Assembly: GCA_025353585.1 (NCBI GenBank)
Contig: JANXOM010000312.1
Span: 1-64,000, forward strand
Length of the DNA: 64,000 nucleotides
Direction: 5' to 3'
Source of the DNA: Deltaproteobacteria bacterium
GTDB lineage: Bacteria; Myxococcota_A; Polyangia; Haliangiales; Haliangiaceae
Part shown: positions 45,332-53,752 of the stretch, one piece after another
Layout of the letters: each line of letters opens with the position of its first letter
Position numbering within the stretch: the stretch's first letter is position 1
Notes under the pieces: model-generated
The model's database searches: none
What the model was told of the DNA's origin: nothing
Seen by the model: only the letters and a program-made list of their open reading frames with translations
Program-made: the position numbers and the translations under genes

Positions 45332-45829
45332 CTAGTGGATCAGGATGCCGCGCGGCATCGACGGGATCGCCGTGTTGATCCCGCCCGCGCTCGCGGCGCG
45401 CTCCGGCATCTTGAGCGGCGAGAGCTTGGCCAGCTGCGCGTCGTCGAGCATCGTGCCGCGCTCGGGGATCTCGATGGCGCCGCCGGCGAGCTCCGGCGCG
45501 AAGATGAGCGCCTTGCCGTTGCCGTTGTAGCCGAGCTGCACGAGCTGATCGGGCTCGAACTTCACGCACTTCTTCTCGCAGCAGAACGAGGTGACCTTGA
45601 AGTGATAGAAGCCCTCGGCGGGCAGCGGCACGAGCGAGCCCGGATCGAGGTCCGGCGGCACGGTCTGACCCTTCGGCGAGAAATGCGCCCGGTTGTGCGT
45701 CCACTTCTCGGGGAAGTAGACCCCGGCGCCCGGGTCACCGTGGTTGTGGAAGTACACGAGCCGATCGGCGGGCACGCCTCCGATGGCTTGGGTGGTGCGA
45801 TACAGACCACACGGCGGGAGCTCGGCCAT
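45332..45829 (-). CDS. Conserved-looking hypothetical protein with CC-x2-KC motif
   Basis: 165 residues from the ATG at 45829. Notable segments are CGLYRTTQAIGGVPADRLVYFHN, SPKGQTVPPDLDPGSLVPLP, YHFKVTSFCCEKKCVKFEPD and LGYNGNGKALIFAP. The Cys cluster could bind metal. No signal peptide. I do not recognise the family. It heads an operon with the large TPR protein; a CATAGT hexamer six bases upstream fits the leaderless pattern. Confidence 0.65.
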   Translation of the reverse strand: MAELPPCGLYRTTQAIGGVPADRLVYFHNHGDPGAGVYFPEKWTHNRAHFSPKGQTVPPDLDPGSLVPLPAEGFYHFKVTSFCCEKKCVKFEPDQLVQLGYNGNGKALIFAPELAGGAIEIPERGTMLDDAQLAKLSPLKMPERAASAGGINTAIPSMPRGILIH

Positions 45830-45835
45830 GGCGCG

Positions 45836-45841
45836 ACTATG
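45836..45841 (-). promoter_or_regulatory. -10-like CATAGT, leaderless type
   Basis: Minus-strand CATAGT, six bases, then the ATG at 45829. It deviates from TANNNT in the first base. Confidence 0.3.
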
Positions 45842-45901
45842 CCGCCGACTCCGCCCGGCGGCTAGCGCCAAACCGGTCAGAGCGCGGCGTCGATCGCCCC
45901 G

Positions 45902-46690
45902 CTACTCCGGGTTCGCGAGGCCGGCCTTGATGAAGGCGAGCGCGGCGGGAAACTGACTCGCGAGCTCCGGTTGCGCGAGGAGCACCGTCTGCACCACGCC
46001 CTCGAGGCGGAAGCTCGTCTGGGTCCCGCTGTCCGCCGAGGCCTGGACGAGCGTCTTCGCCAGCGCCAGCGCGACCGGCGGGTGCGCCGCGAGCGCGGCC
46101 GCGCGCCGGGCCACGAGGGCGTCCAGCGCCGCCGCGTCCGCCGCCACGTCGTGCACGAGCCCGTAGCGCTCCGCCGTGCGCGCCGTCACCATGCGGCCGG
46201 TCAGGATCAGCTCGCGCGCCCGCGCCTCGCCGACGGTGCGCACCAGCCGCGTCGTGCCGCCGACGTCGGGTACGATGCCGAAGGCGATCTCCGGGAGCCC
46301 GAAGATGGCGTCCTCGCTCGCGAGGCGCACGTCGGCCGCGAGCACGAGCTCGCAGGCCATGCCCACGCACGCGCCGTGGATCGCCGCGATGACGGGCTTG
46401 CCGAGCCGCGCGAGGCGATGAAACGTCTCCTGCAGCTCGTGGTGCACGTGCTGGAACGGGATGCGCTTCGACTCGGCCATCACCTCGATCAGCAGCTGGT
46501 GATCGATGCCGCTCGAGAACACCGGGCCGCGCCCGCGCAGGACCAGCACGCGTGTCGCCGCGTCGGTCGCCACCTCGTCGATGGCCGCACCCAGCTCGCG
46601 CATCAGCGCGCCGTCCATGGCGTTGCGCTTGTCCGCCCGGTCGAGCCAGAGCGTGGTGATCGGGCCGCGGTCGAGGTGGATGCGGGGCAT
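45902..46690 (-). CDS. Enoyl-CoA hydratase/isomerase family protein
   Basis: 262 residues. Crotonase fold: DKRNAMDGALMRELGAAIDE, LVLRGRGPVFSSGIDHQLL (oxyanion loop), GKPVIAAIHGACVGMACELVLAADVRLASEDAIFGLPEIAFGIVPD and VGEARARELILTGRMVTARTAERYGLV. The catalytic region GLPEIAFGIVPDVGG keeps a Glu and an Asp. Likely a fatty-acid or aromatic degradation step. The start at 46690 is supported by TAGACT five bases upstream. Confidence 0.9.
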   Translation of the reverse strand: MPRIHLDRGPITTLWLDRADKRNAMDGALMRELGAAIDEVATDAATRVLVLRGRGPVFSSGIDHQLLIEVMAESKRIPFQHVHHELQETFHRLARLGKPVIAAIHGACVGMACELVLAADVRLASEDAIFGLPEIAFGIVPDVGGTTRLVRTVGEARARELILTGRMVTARTAERYGLVHDVAADAAALDALVARRAAALAAHPPVALALAKTLVQASADSGTQTSFRLEGVVQTVLLAQPELASQFPAALAFIKAGLANPE

Positions 46691-46695
46691 AGCGC

Positions 46696-46701
46696 AGTCT
46701 A
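46696..46701 (-). promoter_or_regulatory. -10-like TAGACT, leaderless type
   Basis: Minus-strand TAGACT, five bases, then the enoyl-CoA hydratase ATG. It overlaps the 3' end of the upstream membrane-protein gene. Confidence 0.4.
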
Positions 46702-47091
46702 CGCGCGGCGTCGGTAGCGGAGAAGGAACAGCACGTTGAGCCCGGCGCCCAGGAGATCGAGGCCGACGAGGCCGGCGACGCCCGCGTCGGGGAGCCCGAA
46801 CCGCGCGATCGCGACGAGCCGGCTCGCGGCGATGCTGCAGAGGACGAACGCCCCGGCGGTGAGCCCGACCCGCGTGCGGTCCGCGGACCGCGCGCAGGAG
46901 CCGAGGAACAGGCCGAGGCCGAGCTCGAGGCCGCCGTAGATGCCCTGCACGTCGATCAGCGCGGCACCGTTCGCCATCGAGACGCCGACCTTCGCGGCCA
47001 TCTCCTGCGGGATGACCCAGTAGGCCGCGCCGAACGCCGCGAAGAGCAGCGCGTCGAGCGCGAGGACGATCCGGCCGCCGCGAAGCTCCAT
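46699..47091 (-). CDS. DUF4345-like small membrane protein
   Basis: 130 residues with four hydrophobic segments (IVLALDALLFAAFGAAYWVI, YGGLELGLGLFLG, VGLTAGAFVLCSIAASRLVAI, GLVGLDLLGAGLNVLFLL). The order and the motif DVQGIYGGLELGLGLFL resemble DUF4345 proteins; function unknown. TAGCGT five bases upstream supports the ATG at 47091. Divergent from the Ser/Thr kinase gene. Confidence 0.65.
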   Translation of the reverse strand: MELRGGRIVLALDALLFAAFGAAYWVIPQEMAAKVGVSMANGAALIDVQGIYGGLELGLGLFLGSCARSADRTRVGLTAGAFVLCSIAASRLVAIARFGLPDAGVAGLVGLDLLGAGLNVLFLLRYRRRA

Positions 47092-47096
47092 GCGCG

Positions 47097-47102
47097 ACGC
47101 TA
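47097..47102 (-). promoter_or_regulatory. -10-like TAGCGT, leaderless type
   Basis: Minus-strand TAGCGT, five bases, then the ATG at 47091. Confidence 0.4.
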
Positions 47103-47170
47103 GCACGCGCCCCGCGGCGCTCGCGCGCAACCGCCCCGGCAAGCGGCTCGCGCGGGTCGCGTCGATCCAC

Positions 47171-47176
47171 TACGCT
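47171..47176 (+). promoter_or_regulatory. -10-like TACGCT, leaderless type (kinase)
   Basis: TACGCT, seven bases, then the GTG at 47184. It shares a 92-bp divergent region with the promoter of the membrane protein. Confidence 0.45.
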
Positions 47177-47183
47177 CTGCCGC

Positions 47184-48578
47184 GTGACCGTGGATGCGAT
47201 CGGGCCGACGCTGGCCGAGACCGGCGCGCCGGCCCCCGCGCTGCCCGGCGGCGGCACGCTGGGCAAGTACCGCCTCGATCGCGTCATCGGCGCGGGCGGC
47301 ATGGGCATGGTGTGGGCCGGCTACGATCCGGATCTCGAGCGCACGGTCGCGATCAAGGTGCTGCTCGACGCCGGCGAGGCGGTGCTGCGCACGCGGCTCC
47401 TGCGCGAGGCCCACGCGATGGCGCGGCTCAAGCACCCGAACGTGCTCGTCGTCTACGACGTCGGCACCGACGCGAACCGCGACTACATCGCGATGGAGCT
47501 CGTCGATGGCGGCGACCTCGCGGCGTGGCTGCGCGCGAAGCCGGCCCGCCCCGCCATCGTCGGCGCGCTCGTCGCGGCCGGGCAGGGGCTCGCCGCGGCG
47601 CACGACGCCGGGCTCATCCATCGCGACTTCAAGCCACACAACATCCTGCGCAGCACCGCGGGGCGCGTGTACGTCACCGACTTCGGCCTCGCGCGCGGTC
47701 AGCTCGACCTGGCCGCCGACGTGGCGCTCGTGTCGCCGGCGCGGATCGGCGACTCACCGTCGACGGGCCCGCGCGCGTATCCGGTCGATTCCGTCCTCGA
47801 CTCGGAGCTCACGCAGACCGGCGTGCTCGTCGGGACGCCGGCCTACATGGCGCCAGAGCAGTTCGCCGGGCTCGTTCCGGACCCGCGCACGGACCAGTTC
47901 GCGTTCTGCGTCACGGCGTGGGAGGCGCTCGCGGGCGCGCGGCCGTTCACCGGCGACACGCTCGACGCGCTGAAGGCCGCCGTCGGGCGCGGCGCGAGCA
48001 AGGCGCCGGGCGAGCTGCCGTCCGCGCTGCGCGCGATCCTGACGCGCGGCCTGTCCGCCGAGCCGGCGGCGCGCTGGCCGGACATGCACGCGCTGCTCGC
48101 GGCGATCGAGCACGCGGTCGCGCCGCCCCGGCCGCGGTGGCCGGCGCCGCTCGCGGCGGTGACGGTGGCCGCGATCGGCGTGGCGGGCCTCGTGCTCTAC
48201 GACCGCGGGGGCGCTGCGCCGCCGCCGCCGACCCCGCCGCCGCCGCCGGTCCTCCAGCCCGGCGCGTGCGTCCCGGCCGAGGAGGCCTTCCGCGACGCGT
48301 GGTCGCCCGAACGCCGCGCGAAGATCACCGGGCGCCACCGGAGGCAGCTGACCGGCGCGATCGCGCTCCTCGACGAGCTGGCCCACCAGTGGACGGACGC
48401 CTACGGCGCGGCGTGTCGGGCGGCGCCGACCGCGCAGACCCACACGCGGATCGCGTGCCTGCTCGCGGTGCGCGACGAGGTCGTGAACGAGACCGAGGAC
48501 CTCACCGACGAGGACGAGCGGGTCGACGTGGCGAGCCTCGGCTTGCTCGTCGCGAGCGTGCACCAGTGCACCGACTGA
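47184..48578 (+). CDS. Membrane-bound Ser/Thr protein kinase
   Basis: 464 residues. The kinase domain (about 28-310) is complete: GAGGMGMVWAG loop, VAIK (K58), HRDFKPHN (D148; Phe replaces the commoner Leu), DFG (D166) and GTPAYMAPEQF. An insert of ~35 residues after DFGLARG contains an SPSTGPR segment, perhaps an autophosphorylation loop. One membrane helix (AAVTVAAIGVAGLVLY) and a Pro linker lead to an outside domain of ~120 residues with four Cys (GACVP, GAACR, IACLL, HQCTD). Such kinases are abundant in Myxococcota; the signal is unknown. Confidence 0.92.
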   Translation: MTVDAIGPTLAETGAPAPALPGGGTLGKYRLDRVIGAGGMGMVWAGYDPDLERTVAIKVLLDAGEAVLRTRLLREAHAMARLKHPNVLVVYDVGTDANRDYIAMELVDGGDLAAWLRAKPARPAIVGALVAAGQGLAAAHDAGLIHRDFKPHNILRSTAGRVYVTDFGLARGQLDLAADVALVSPARIGDSPSTGPRAYPVDSVLDSELTQTGVLVGTPAYMAPEQFAGLVPDPRTDQFAFCVTAWEALAGARPFTGDTLDALKAAVGRGASKAPGELPSALRAILTRGLSAEPAARWPDMHALLAAIEHAVAPPRPRWPAPLAAVTVAAIGVAGLVLYDRGGAAPPPPTPPPPPVLQPGACVPAEEAFRDAWSPERRAKITGRHRRQLTGAIALLDELAHQWTDAYGAACRAAPTAQTHTRIACLLAVRDEVVNETEDLTDEDERVDVASLGLLVASVHQCTD

Positions 48579-48593
48579 CGCGCTGCGCCGGCG

Positions 48594-49910
48594 TCACCGC
48601 GAGACGCTGATGGCCACGCGCGCCTGGCCCGCGAGCGCGGTCGACAGCTCCCGGATGAACCCGGCGTCGTCGAGCGGCGAGGGGGTCGGCGGGCGACGCG
48701 GCTCGCGCGAGCGGTCGATCGTGACCGCGGTCAGCGAGTCGGGCGGAAGCATCCCGAGCGCGGCGATGAGGAGGGCCGGCTTCGGCGGATACGCGTCGCC
48801 CTGCCACGTGATGGCGAGCGCGGACCAGTGGCCATCGGCGCCGCGCGTGAAGCGCAGCGTCGGCCCCGGATCGCCGAGCCCGCGCCACCACGGCGCCGAT
48901 ACGAGCGCGGTGAGCGTGGCGGGGGCAGCCTCCGCGAGGATGCGGCCCAGGTTCGCGGCGAGCGAGTAGCTACCGTCGCGCACGACGAGCGTCGGCGCCG
49001 TGGTGATCGGAAGGATCCCCGCGAGGCGCACCTGCGTCAGCGGCGGCAACACGAGCTCGCGGAGCGCCGGCATCCGCGCGCACAGGCCAGCGACCCGCGC
49101 GACCGTCGGCGCGCCGTCCTCGCCGTCGAGCATGAGCAGCGCGAGGCGCGGGAACACCCGGGCGTCGGCCGCGAGCGCGCCGCCGACCCGGCCGGGCACC
49201 GCGAGCTGGCGGAGATCGCGGAGCTCGGGCTGCGTCACGAGGCGAGCGATGTCGCCGGGGGCGAGGAAGCTGCCGCGCGCCTCGATGGCGCGCACGGTGC
49301 GCCAGGCGCGGTGCCCGAGCGCCGGATCGACGACGCCGCTCGCCACGCGCGCGAGGGTCAGGGTGTCGAGCGCGCCGCGGTGCCAGGTCTCGGCGAACGC
49401 GACGTTCCCGACGGGTCCGAGCCAGGTGCGCCGCTCGCCCTCGAGCTCGGCGAGGCGCGCGGTCTCCTCGGGCCCGAGCGGCCGGCTCGCCGCGGCGCAC
49501 GCGAGCGCGATCAGCTCGCCCTGCGGATCGCCGCGCTGCGAGAGCCAGTCGGCGTAGACCATCCGAGGGCTGTCGTCGCCGTCGCGCGCATCCGCGATCC
49601 CGTCGAGCAGCGCGACCTCCACCGGCTCGAGCTCGGGAGCCGGCTCGCCGGCGACCGGGCGGTCCGGCTGCGCGCCGCGGAACCCGACGCTCGCGTCCAC
49701 GGCGCTCGCGGGGTCCCAGCCCTCGTCGAGGCCGCGCTCGATCGCGACGCGCACGGAGTAGGGCGTCACGAGGTTGCTGTGGTCGAACCAGGCGTAGAGC
49801 CGGCTCCCGCGGCGCGCCTCGCCGCGCACGATGACGCGGAGGCCCGCGTCGCCCGGCGTCAGGGTCCACATGTACCTCGCGTGGCGCACGACGATCTCGC
49901 GCATCGTCAT
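48594..49910 (-). CDS. TIGR02996-type repeat-companion domain protein
   Basis: 438 residues. After an N-terminal ~80-residue domain (YMWTLTPGDAGLRVIVRGEA, GLDEGWDPASAVDASVGFRG) comes the diagnostic SPRMVYADWLSQRGDPQGEL of TIGR02996, followed by LRR-like irregular repeats (LRDLRQLAVPGRVGGAL, MPALRELVLPPLTQV). Proteins with this domain are found mainly in Myxococcota and planctomycetes; role unknown, probably protein interaction. The ATG overlaps the stop of a methyltransferase gene (ATGA). Confidence 0.8.
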   Translation of the reverse strand: MTMREIVVRHARYMWTLTPGDAGLRVIVRGEARRGSRLYAWFDHSNLVTPYSVRVAIERGLDEGWDPASAVDASVGFRGAQPDRPVAGEPAPELEPVEVALLDGIADARDGDDSPRMVYADWLSQRGDPQGELIALACAAASRPLGPEETARLAELEGERRTWLGPVGNVAFAETWHRGALDTLTLARVASGVVDPALGHRAWRTVRAIEARGSFLAPGDIARLVTQPELRDLRQLAVPGRVGGALAADARVFPRLALLMLDGEDGAPTVARVAGLCARMPALRELVLPPLTQVRLAGILPITTAPTLVVRDGSYSLAANLGRILAEAAPATLTALVSAPWWRGLGDPGPTLRFTRGADGHWSALAITWQGDAYPPKPALLIAALGMLPPDSLTAVTIDRSREPRRPPTPSPLDDAGFIRELSTALAGQARVAISVSR

Positions 49911-50518
49911 CGCGGCACCGCCACGCCCGAGAAGGCGTACGAGAGCAGGCTCGCGTCGGTGTCGCGCGCGTCGAGCTCGGCGAGCCCGAAGCCCGCCGCC
50001 TCGATCAAGCGCGGGATGTCGCGGTCGAGGTGGCAGTTGCCCGCCACGGCGCGCCACGCCGGCGTCAGGCGACGCTGCCAGCGCAGGCGGCCGGCCGCCT
50101 TCGCCGCGCCGTGCTCCACGAACACGAGCTGCCCGTCGGGGCGCACCACGCGGCGCGCCTCGGCCAGCGCGCGCGCCGGATCACCGACGCTGCACAGCGT
50201 GTACGTGACGAGCACGGTGTCGAACTGCGCGGCCGGAAACGGGAGCGCCTCGGCGGCGCCCGTCACGAGCGTGGTCGGAATCTGCACCGGCCGGGCCGCC
50301 GCGCGCGCGAGCAGCGCCGGCGACGGATCGAGCCCGACGAAGCGCGTGACGACGCCCGGCAGGAGGCCCGGCAGGTTCAGCCCCGAGCCGACGCCGACCT
50401 CGAGCACCGCACCCCGCACCCGCGCGAGCCACCTCGCGCGCTCGGCGACGATCGACCGCGTGCTGCACACCCACTCCAGCAGGAGCGGGTAGACGTGACG
50501 GTCCCAGAACAACGGCAC
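49907..50518 (-). CDS. UbiE-like class I methyltransferase
   Basis: 203 residues from GTG. SAM motif I VLEVGVGSGLNLPGL, GLDPSPALL after beta-2, and GAAEALPFPAAQFDTVLVTYTLCSV. The C-terminal part (LVFVEHGAAKA, GNCHLDRDIPRLIEAAGFGL) resembles small methyltransferases grouped with phosphatidylethanolamine N-methyltransferase-like enzymes. A lipid substrate is therefore possible. It forms an operon with the TIGR02996 protein and is divergent from an acyl-CoA synthetase across 47 bp. Confidence 0.82.
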   Translation of the reverse strand: MPLFWDRHVYPLLLEWVCSTRSIVAERARWLARVRGAVLEVGVGSGLNLPGLLPGVVTRFVGLDPSPALLARAAARPVQIPTTLVTGAAEALPFPAAQFDTVLVTYTLCSVGDPARALAEARRVVRPDGQLVFVEHGAAKAAGRLRWQRRLTPAWRAVAGNCHLDRDIPRLIEAAGFGLAELDARDTDASLLSYAFSGVAVPR

Positions 50519-50553
50519 GCTCTGTCCTACCGCGCGGCGAGCCCCGAGGGGAG

Positions 50554-50559
50554 TACCCT
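50554..50559 (+). promoter_or_regulatory. -10-like TACCCT, leaderless type
   Basis: TACCCT, six bases, then the acyl-CoA synthetase ATG at 50566. Confidence 0.45.
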
Positions 50560-50565
50560 TCAGCC

Positions 50566-52137
50566 ATGGAGACGCCGCTCACGCCGCTCGAGTTTGCCCG
50601 CCGGGCGCGATCGCTCTACGGCGATCGCCTCGCGGTGGTCGACGGCGACCTCCGCCTGACGTACGCGGCGTTCTTCGCGCGCACGGATCGCTGGTCGCAC
50701 GTGCTCGCGTCCTGGGGCGTGCGCCACGGCGATCGCGTGGTGACGATCGCGCCGAACACGCACGGCCAGCTCGAGCAGTTCTACGCTGTCCCCCAGCTCG
50801 GCGCGGTGCTCGTTCCGCTCAACTACCGGCTCACCGCCGACGACTTCGCCTACATGATCGGCCACAGCGGCGCGACCATCGTGTGCGCCGACGCCGACTA
50901 CCTCGCGACCTGCGACAGCATCCGCGCGCGCTGCCCCAAGGTCACGCGCTGGGTCGCGTTGACCGGCGCCCGCGACGGCTTCGTCGACTACGAGACGACG
51001 CTCGCGGCGGCGCCCGTGGACATCCCGTACCCGCACATCGCGGAGAGCGACCTCCTCACGATCAACTACACGAGCGGCACGACCTCGCGCCCCAAGGGCG
51101 TGATGATCACGCACCGCAACGCGTGGGTGAACACCGTCGGCACGCTGCTCCATCACCCGATGACGCCGGCCGACCACTACCTGTGGACCTTGCCGATGTT
51201 CCACGCGAACGGCTGGACGTTCGTGTGGACCGTGACGGCGATCGGCGGCGTGCACGTGTGCCTGCGCAAGGTCGAGCCGGCGGCGGTGTTCGAGCTCCTC
51301 GCGCGCGAGGCGGTCACGGTGTTGTGCTGCGCGCCGACCGTGCTGATCGCGATCGCGAGCGCGCCGGCGGCGCTGCGAGCGCGCGCGCCGCGTGGCGTGC
51401 GCGTGCTGACGGCGGGCGCCCCGCCGGCCGCGGCGACGATCGAGCTCGTCGAGGGCGAGCTCGGCTGGACGGTCACCCACATCTACGGCCTCACCGAGAC
51501 GTCGCCGTTCATCACGATCTGCGAGCCGCGCGCCGAGCACGCCGCGCTGCTTCCGGCCGCGCGCGCGCGCATCAAGGCGCGGCAGGGCGTGGAGCTGGTG
51601 ACGTCCGGCGAGCTGCGCGTGGTCGACGAGGAGATGGCGGACGTCCCGTGCGACGGCGAGACGATCGGCGAGATCGTGGTGCGCGGCAACGTGGTGATGG
51701 CGGGGTACTACGACGACCCCGCGGCGACGGCCATCGCGTTCGCGGGCGGCTACTTCCACACCGGCGATAGCGCGGTCGTGCACGCGGACGGCTACTGCGA
51801 GATCCGCGATCGCATGAAGGACGTGATCATCAGCGGCGGCGAGAACGTCTCGTCGGTCGAGGTCGAGGCCGCGCTCCTGCGGCACCCCGCCGTCCAGGAG
51901 GTCGCGATCGTCGGCCGGCCGCACGAGAAGTGGGGCGAGGCGCCGCACGCGTTCGTCGTCCTGAAGGCGGGCGCGGATGCGACCGAGGCGGACCTGCGGA
52001 CGTTCGCCCGGGCGCACCTGGCGCACTTCAAGGCCCCGCACGGGGTGACGTTCGTGAGCGAATTGCCAAAGACGGCGACGGGCAAGATCCAGAAGTTCGT
52101 CCTGCGCGGCGGCCTGGCCGCGATCACGCGGCAGTAG
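50566..52137 (+). CDS. Acyl-CoA synthetase (AMP-binding, fatty-acid type)
   Basis: 523 residues. ANL-superfamily motifs are intact: YTSGTTSRPKGVM (A3), LPMFHANGW, YGLTETSPF (A5), GEIVVRGNVVMAGYY, YFHTGDSAV, IRDRMKDVIISGGENVSSVEVE and the C-terminal Lys motif PKTATGKIQK. It activates a fatty or related acid with ATP and loads CoA. Overall it looks like the FadD/DmdB-like long- or medium-chain group. It converges with a decayed LysR gene. Confidence 0.92.
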   Translation: METPLTPLEFARRARSLYGDRLAVVDGDLRLTYAAFFARTDRWSHVLASWGVRHGDRVVTIAPNTHGQLEQFYAVPQLGAVLVPLNYRLTADDFAYMIGHSGATIVCADADYLATCDSIRARCPKVTRWVALTGARDGFVDYETTLAAAPVDIPYPHIAESDLLTINYTSGTTSRPKGVMITHRNAWVNTVGTLLHHPMTPADHYLWTLPMFHANGWTFVWTVTAIGGVHVCLRKVEPAAVFELLAREAVTVLCCAPTVLIAIASAPAALRARAPRGVRVLTAGAPPAAATIELVEGELGWTVTHIYGLTETSPFITICEPRAEHAALLPAARARIKARQGVELVTSGELRVVDEEMADVPCDGETIGEIVVRGNVVMAGYYDDPAATAIAFAGGYFHTGDSAVVHADGYCEIRDRMKDVIISGGENVSSVEVEAALLRHPAVQEVAIVGRPHEKWGEAPHAFVVLKAGADATEADLRTFARAHLAHFKAPHGVTFVSELPKTATGKIQKFVLRGGLAAITRQ

Positions 52138-52139
52138 GC

Positions 52140-52656
52140 AAACGGTCAGCGCCGCGCGCAGGTGGTCGAGGGCGAACGCACAGAACCGCACGGCCTTGAG
52201 AGGCGGCTCGCCGCGGCCGGCATGCACGAGGTAGAGGCCGCCCGCCGCGGGGAAGCGTGCGTGCGGCAGGACCGCGACGAGCGCGCCCGCGCGCCCGAGC
52301 GCCCGCGCGCCCGAGCGGGTCGGCGGGGACGCCGGGGAGCGCCGCGATCCCGAGCTCCCAGCGCGCCAGCTCGCGGACCACGAGGAAGTCATCGCTGCGC
52401 AGGCTCCGGCGCCATCCACGCGGCGCCCCGGGGAGCGCGCCGGGGCCGAGGCCGATCCACGCGTGGGCGTCGTCGGCGACGGCGGCGGGGGCCCCGCGAC
52501 GTACCCCGTACCCCGGCGCGGCGAACCAGCCCATCGAGCCCAGACCCACCCGCCGCGCCTCGAGGGCCGAGCCCGACAGCGCGGGCCGCGCGGCCTGCAG
52601 GGCGACGTCGATCTCCTCGGCGGCGAGATCGATCGGCGGTCAGGTCGCCGGACACT
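52140..52656 (-). pseudogene. Decayed LysR-family regulator (effector-domain remnant)
   Basis: The three minus-strand frames together give a LysR effector domain: VSGDLTADR, then after a frame change IDLAAEEIDVALQAARPAL, GLGSMGWFAAPGYGVRRGAP, FLVVRELARWELGIAALPG, and after a second change LVAVLPHARFPAAGGLYLVH. The HTH half is gone; sequence homology stops near 52656, just before a YceI gene. The second frame change coincides with a perfect 16-bp tandem duplication (52284-52315), whose removal restores the frame. It once was probably the divergent regulator of the YceI genes. Confidence 0.72.
52284..52315. repeat. Perfect 16-bp tandem duplication causing a frameshift
   Basis: CGCCCGCGCGCCCGAG occurs twice back to back (52284-52299, 52300-52315). 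Sixteen bases shift the reading frame by one, breaking the LysR remnant. Confidence 0.85.
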
Positions 52657-52742
52657 TGTCGCGATGCGCTTACACCGCGATGAACACAGTGTCGCGTTTT
52701 GACGGGATGCGTCGAAGCTCGACATCCGGTAGCAAGGGGGGC

Positions 52743-53720
52743 GTGCGCTCTGTCTTCGCCCCCGTGCTCCTCCCGCTGCTGGCGCTCGCCGGCGCGGTGG
52801 CGCGCTGGGCGATGCAGGGATCGGGGAACCTGTACACCGCCGTGGCGAAGCGGTTCTACGTTCCGGATCCCGACCTCGGCTGGCGGATCGCGCCGCAGAC
52901 GCCAGTGTGGCTCGGCCTCGAGTTCTGCGCCGTCATCCTCGCCGTCGCCGTCGGGCTGCTCCTCGCCGCGCTCCTCGTTCGGCGCCGCGAGCGCAAGACG
53001 GCGCGGCCGGCCCGCCTGCTGCGCGGCCTCGGCTGGCTCGTCGCGGGCGCGACCCTCGCCGTGCCGATCGCGGCGGTCGCGAGCGGCGGCGCGCCGGCGG
53101 GGGCGCGCGATCAGATCCCGGCCGCGGACGCCGTGAAGCTCGAGGCCGGCATCAGCGGATCGCTGGGCGCACCGGCGGGCACGTACGAGGTGGTCACGCA
53201 CCCCGGCAGCGCCGTCACGGCGCAGCTCAAGGCGGGCGGCGAGGCGTTCGACGCGCGCCTCGGCGACGTGCGCGGCACGTGGACGGGCGATCCGGGCGCG
53301 CTCGCGTCGCCGGTGCACGCGGAGATCAGCGTCGCGGCGGACACGGTCGACACCGGCATCACCGAGCGCTCGAAGCACGCCCGCGAGGCGTACCTCCTCG
53401 CCGACAAGTACCCGCGCATCACCTTCACGCTCGGCAACATCATCGCCGCCCGGCCCGACGCACCAGGCTCGCTGGCCTTCCACGCGGCGGGCACGCTCGG
53501 CCTCATCGGCAAGACGCACACGGTCGACGTCACGGGGACGATCGCGCGGCCCGACGCCGCCGGCCTCGCGCGCCTCGGCCTCACGGGCGATGTCCTGCTC
53601 GTCAAGGCCACGTTCTCGGTTCCGATCCGCGAGACCGCGCTGGCGCCCGATGCGGGCGACTTCGACGGTGACCGCATCCCGATCCTCGTGTCTCTGGTGT
53701 TGCGCCACACCAGCGGCTGA
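52743..53720 (+). CDS. Membrane-anchored YceI-domain protein
   Basis: 325 residues from the GTG at 52743 (AAGGGGG just upstream; ATGs at 52680 and 52707 are alternatives). Three hydrophobic segments (VLLPLLALAGAVARW, FCAVILAVAVGLLLAALLV, LVAGATLAVPIAAVA) precede a YceI beta-barrel domain: VHAEISVAADTVDTGITERSKHAREAYLLADKYPRITF and LGLIGKTHTVDVTGTI. YceI domains bind isoprenoid-like lipids such as polyprenyl chains. The membrane anchoring and pairing with a second YceI gene are notable. Confidence 0.82.
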   Translation: MRSVFAPVLLPLLALAGAVARWAMQGSGNLYTAVAKRFYVPDPDLGWRIAPQTPVWLGLEFCAVILAVAVGLLLAALLVRRRERKTARPARLLRGLGWLVAGATLAVPIAAVASGGAPAGARDQIPAADAVKLEAGISGSLGAPAGTYEVVTHPGSAVTAQLKAGGEAFDARLGDVRGTWTGDPGALASPVHAEISVAADTVDTGITERSKHAREAYLLADKYPRITFTLGNIIAARPDAPGSLAFHAAGTLGLIGKTHTVDVTGTIARPDAAGLARLGLTGDVLLVKATFSVPIRETALAPDAGDFDGDRIPILVSLVLRHTSG

Positions 53721-53752
53721 TGTTTGTCCCTGGCGCCTGGAGTCACGTCACG

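Noticed and set aside
41695-45378. Plus-strand open frame of 1227 codons opposite the TPR protein
   Set aside because: Low-complexity Arg/Ala/Glu/Gly translation without motifs; the minus strand has coherent TPR repeats.
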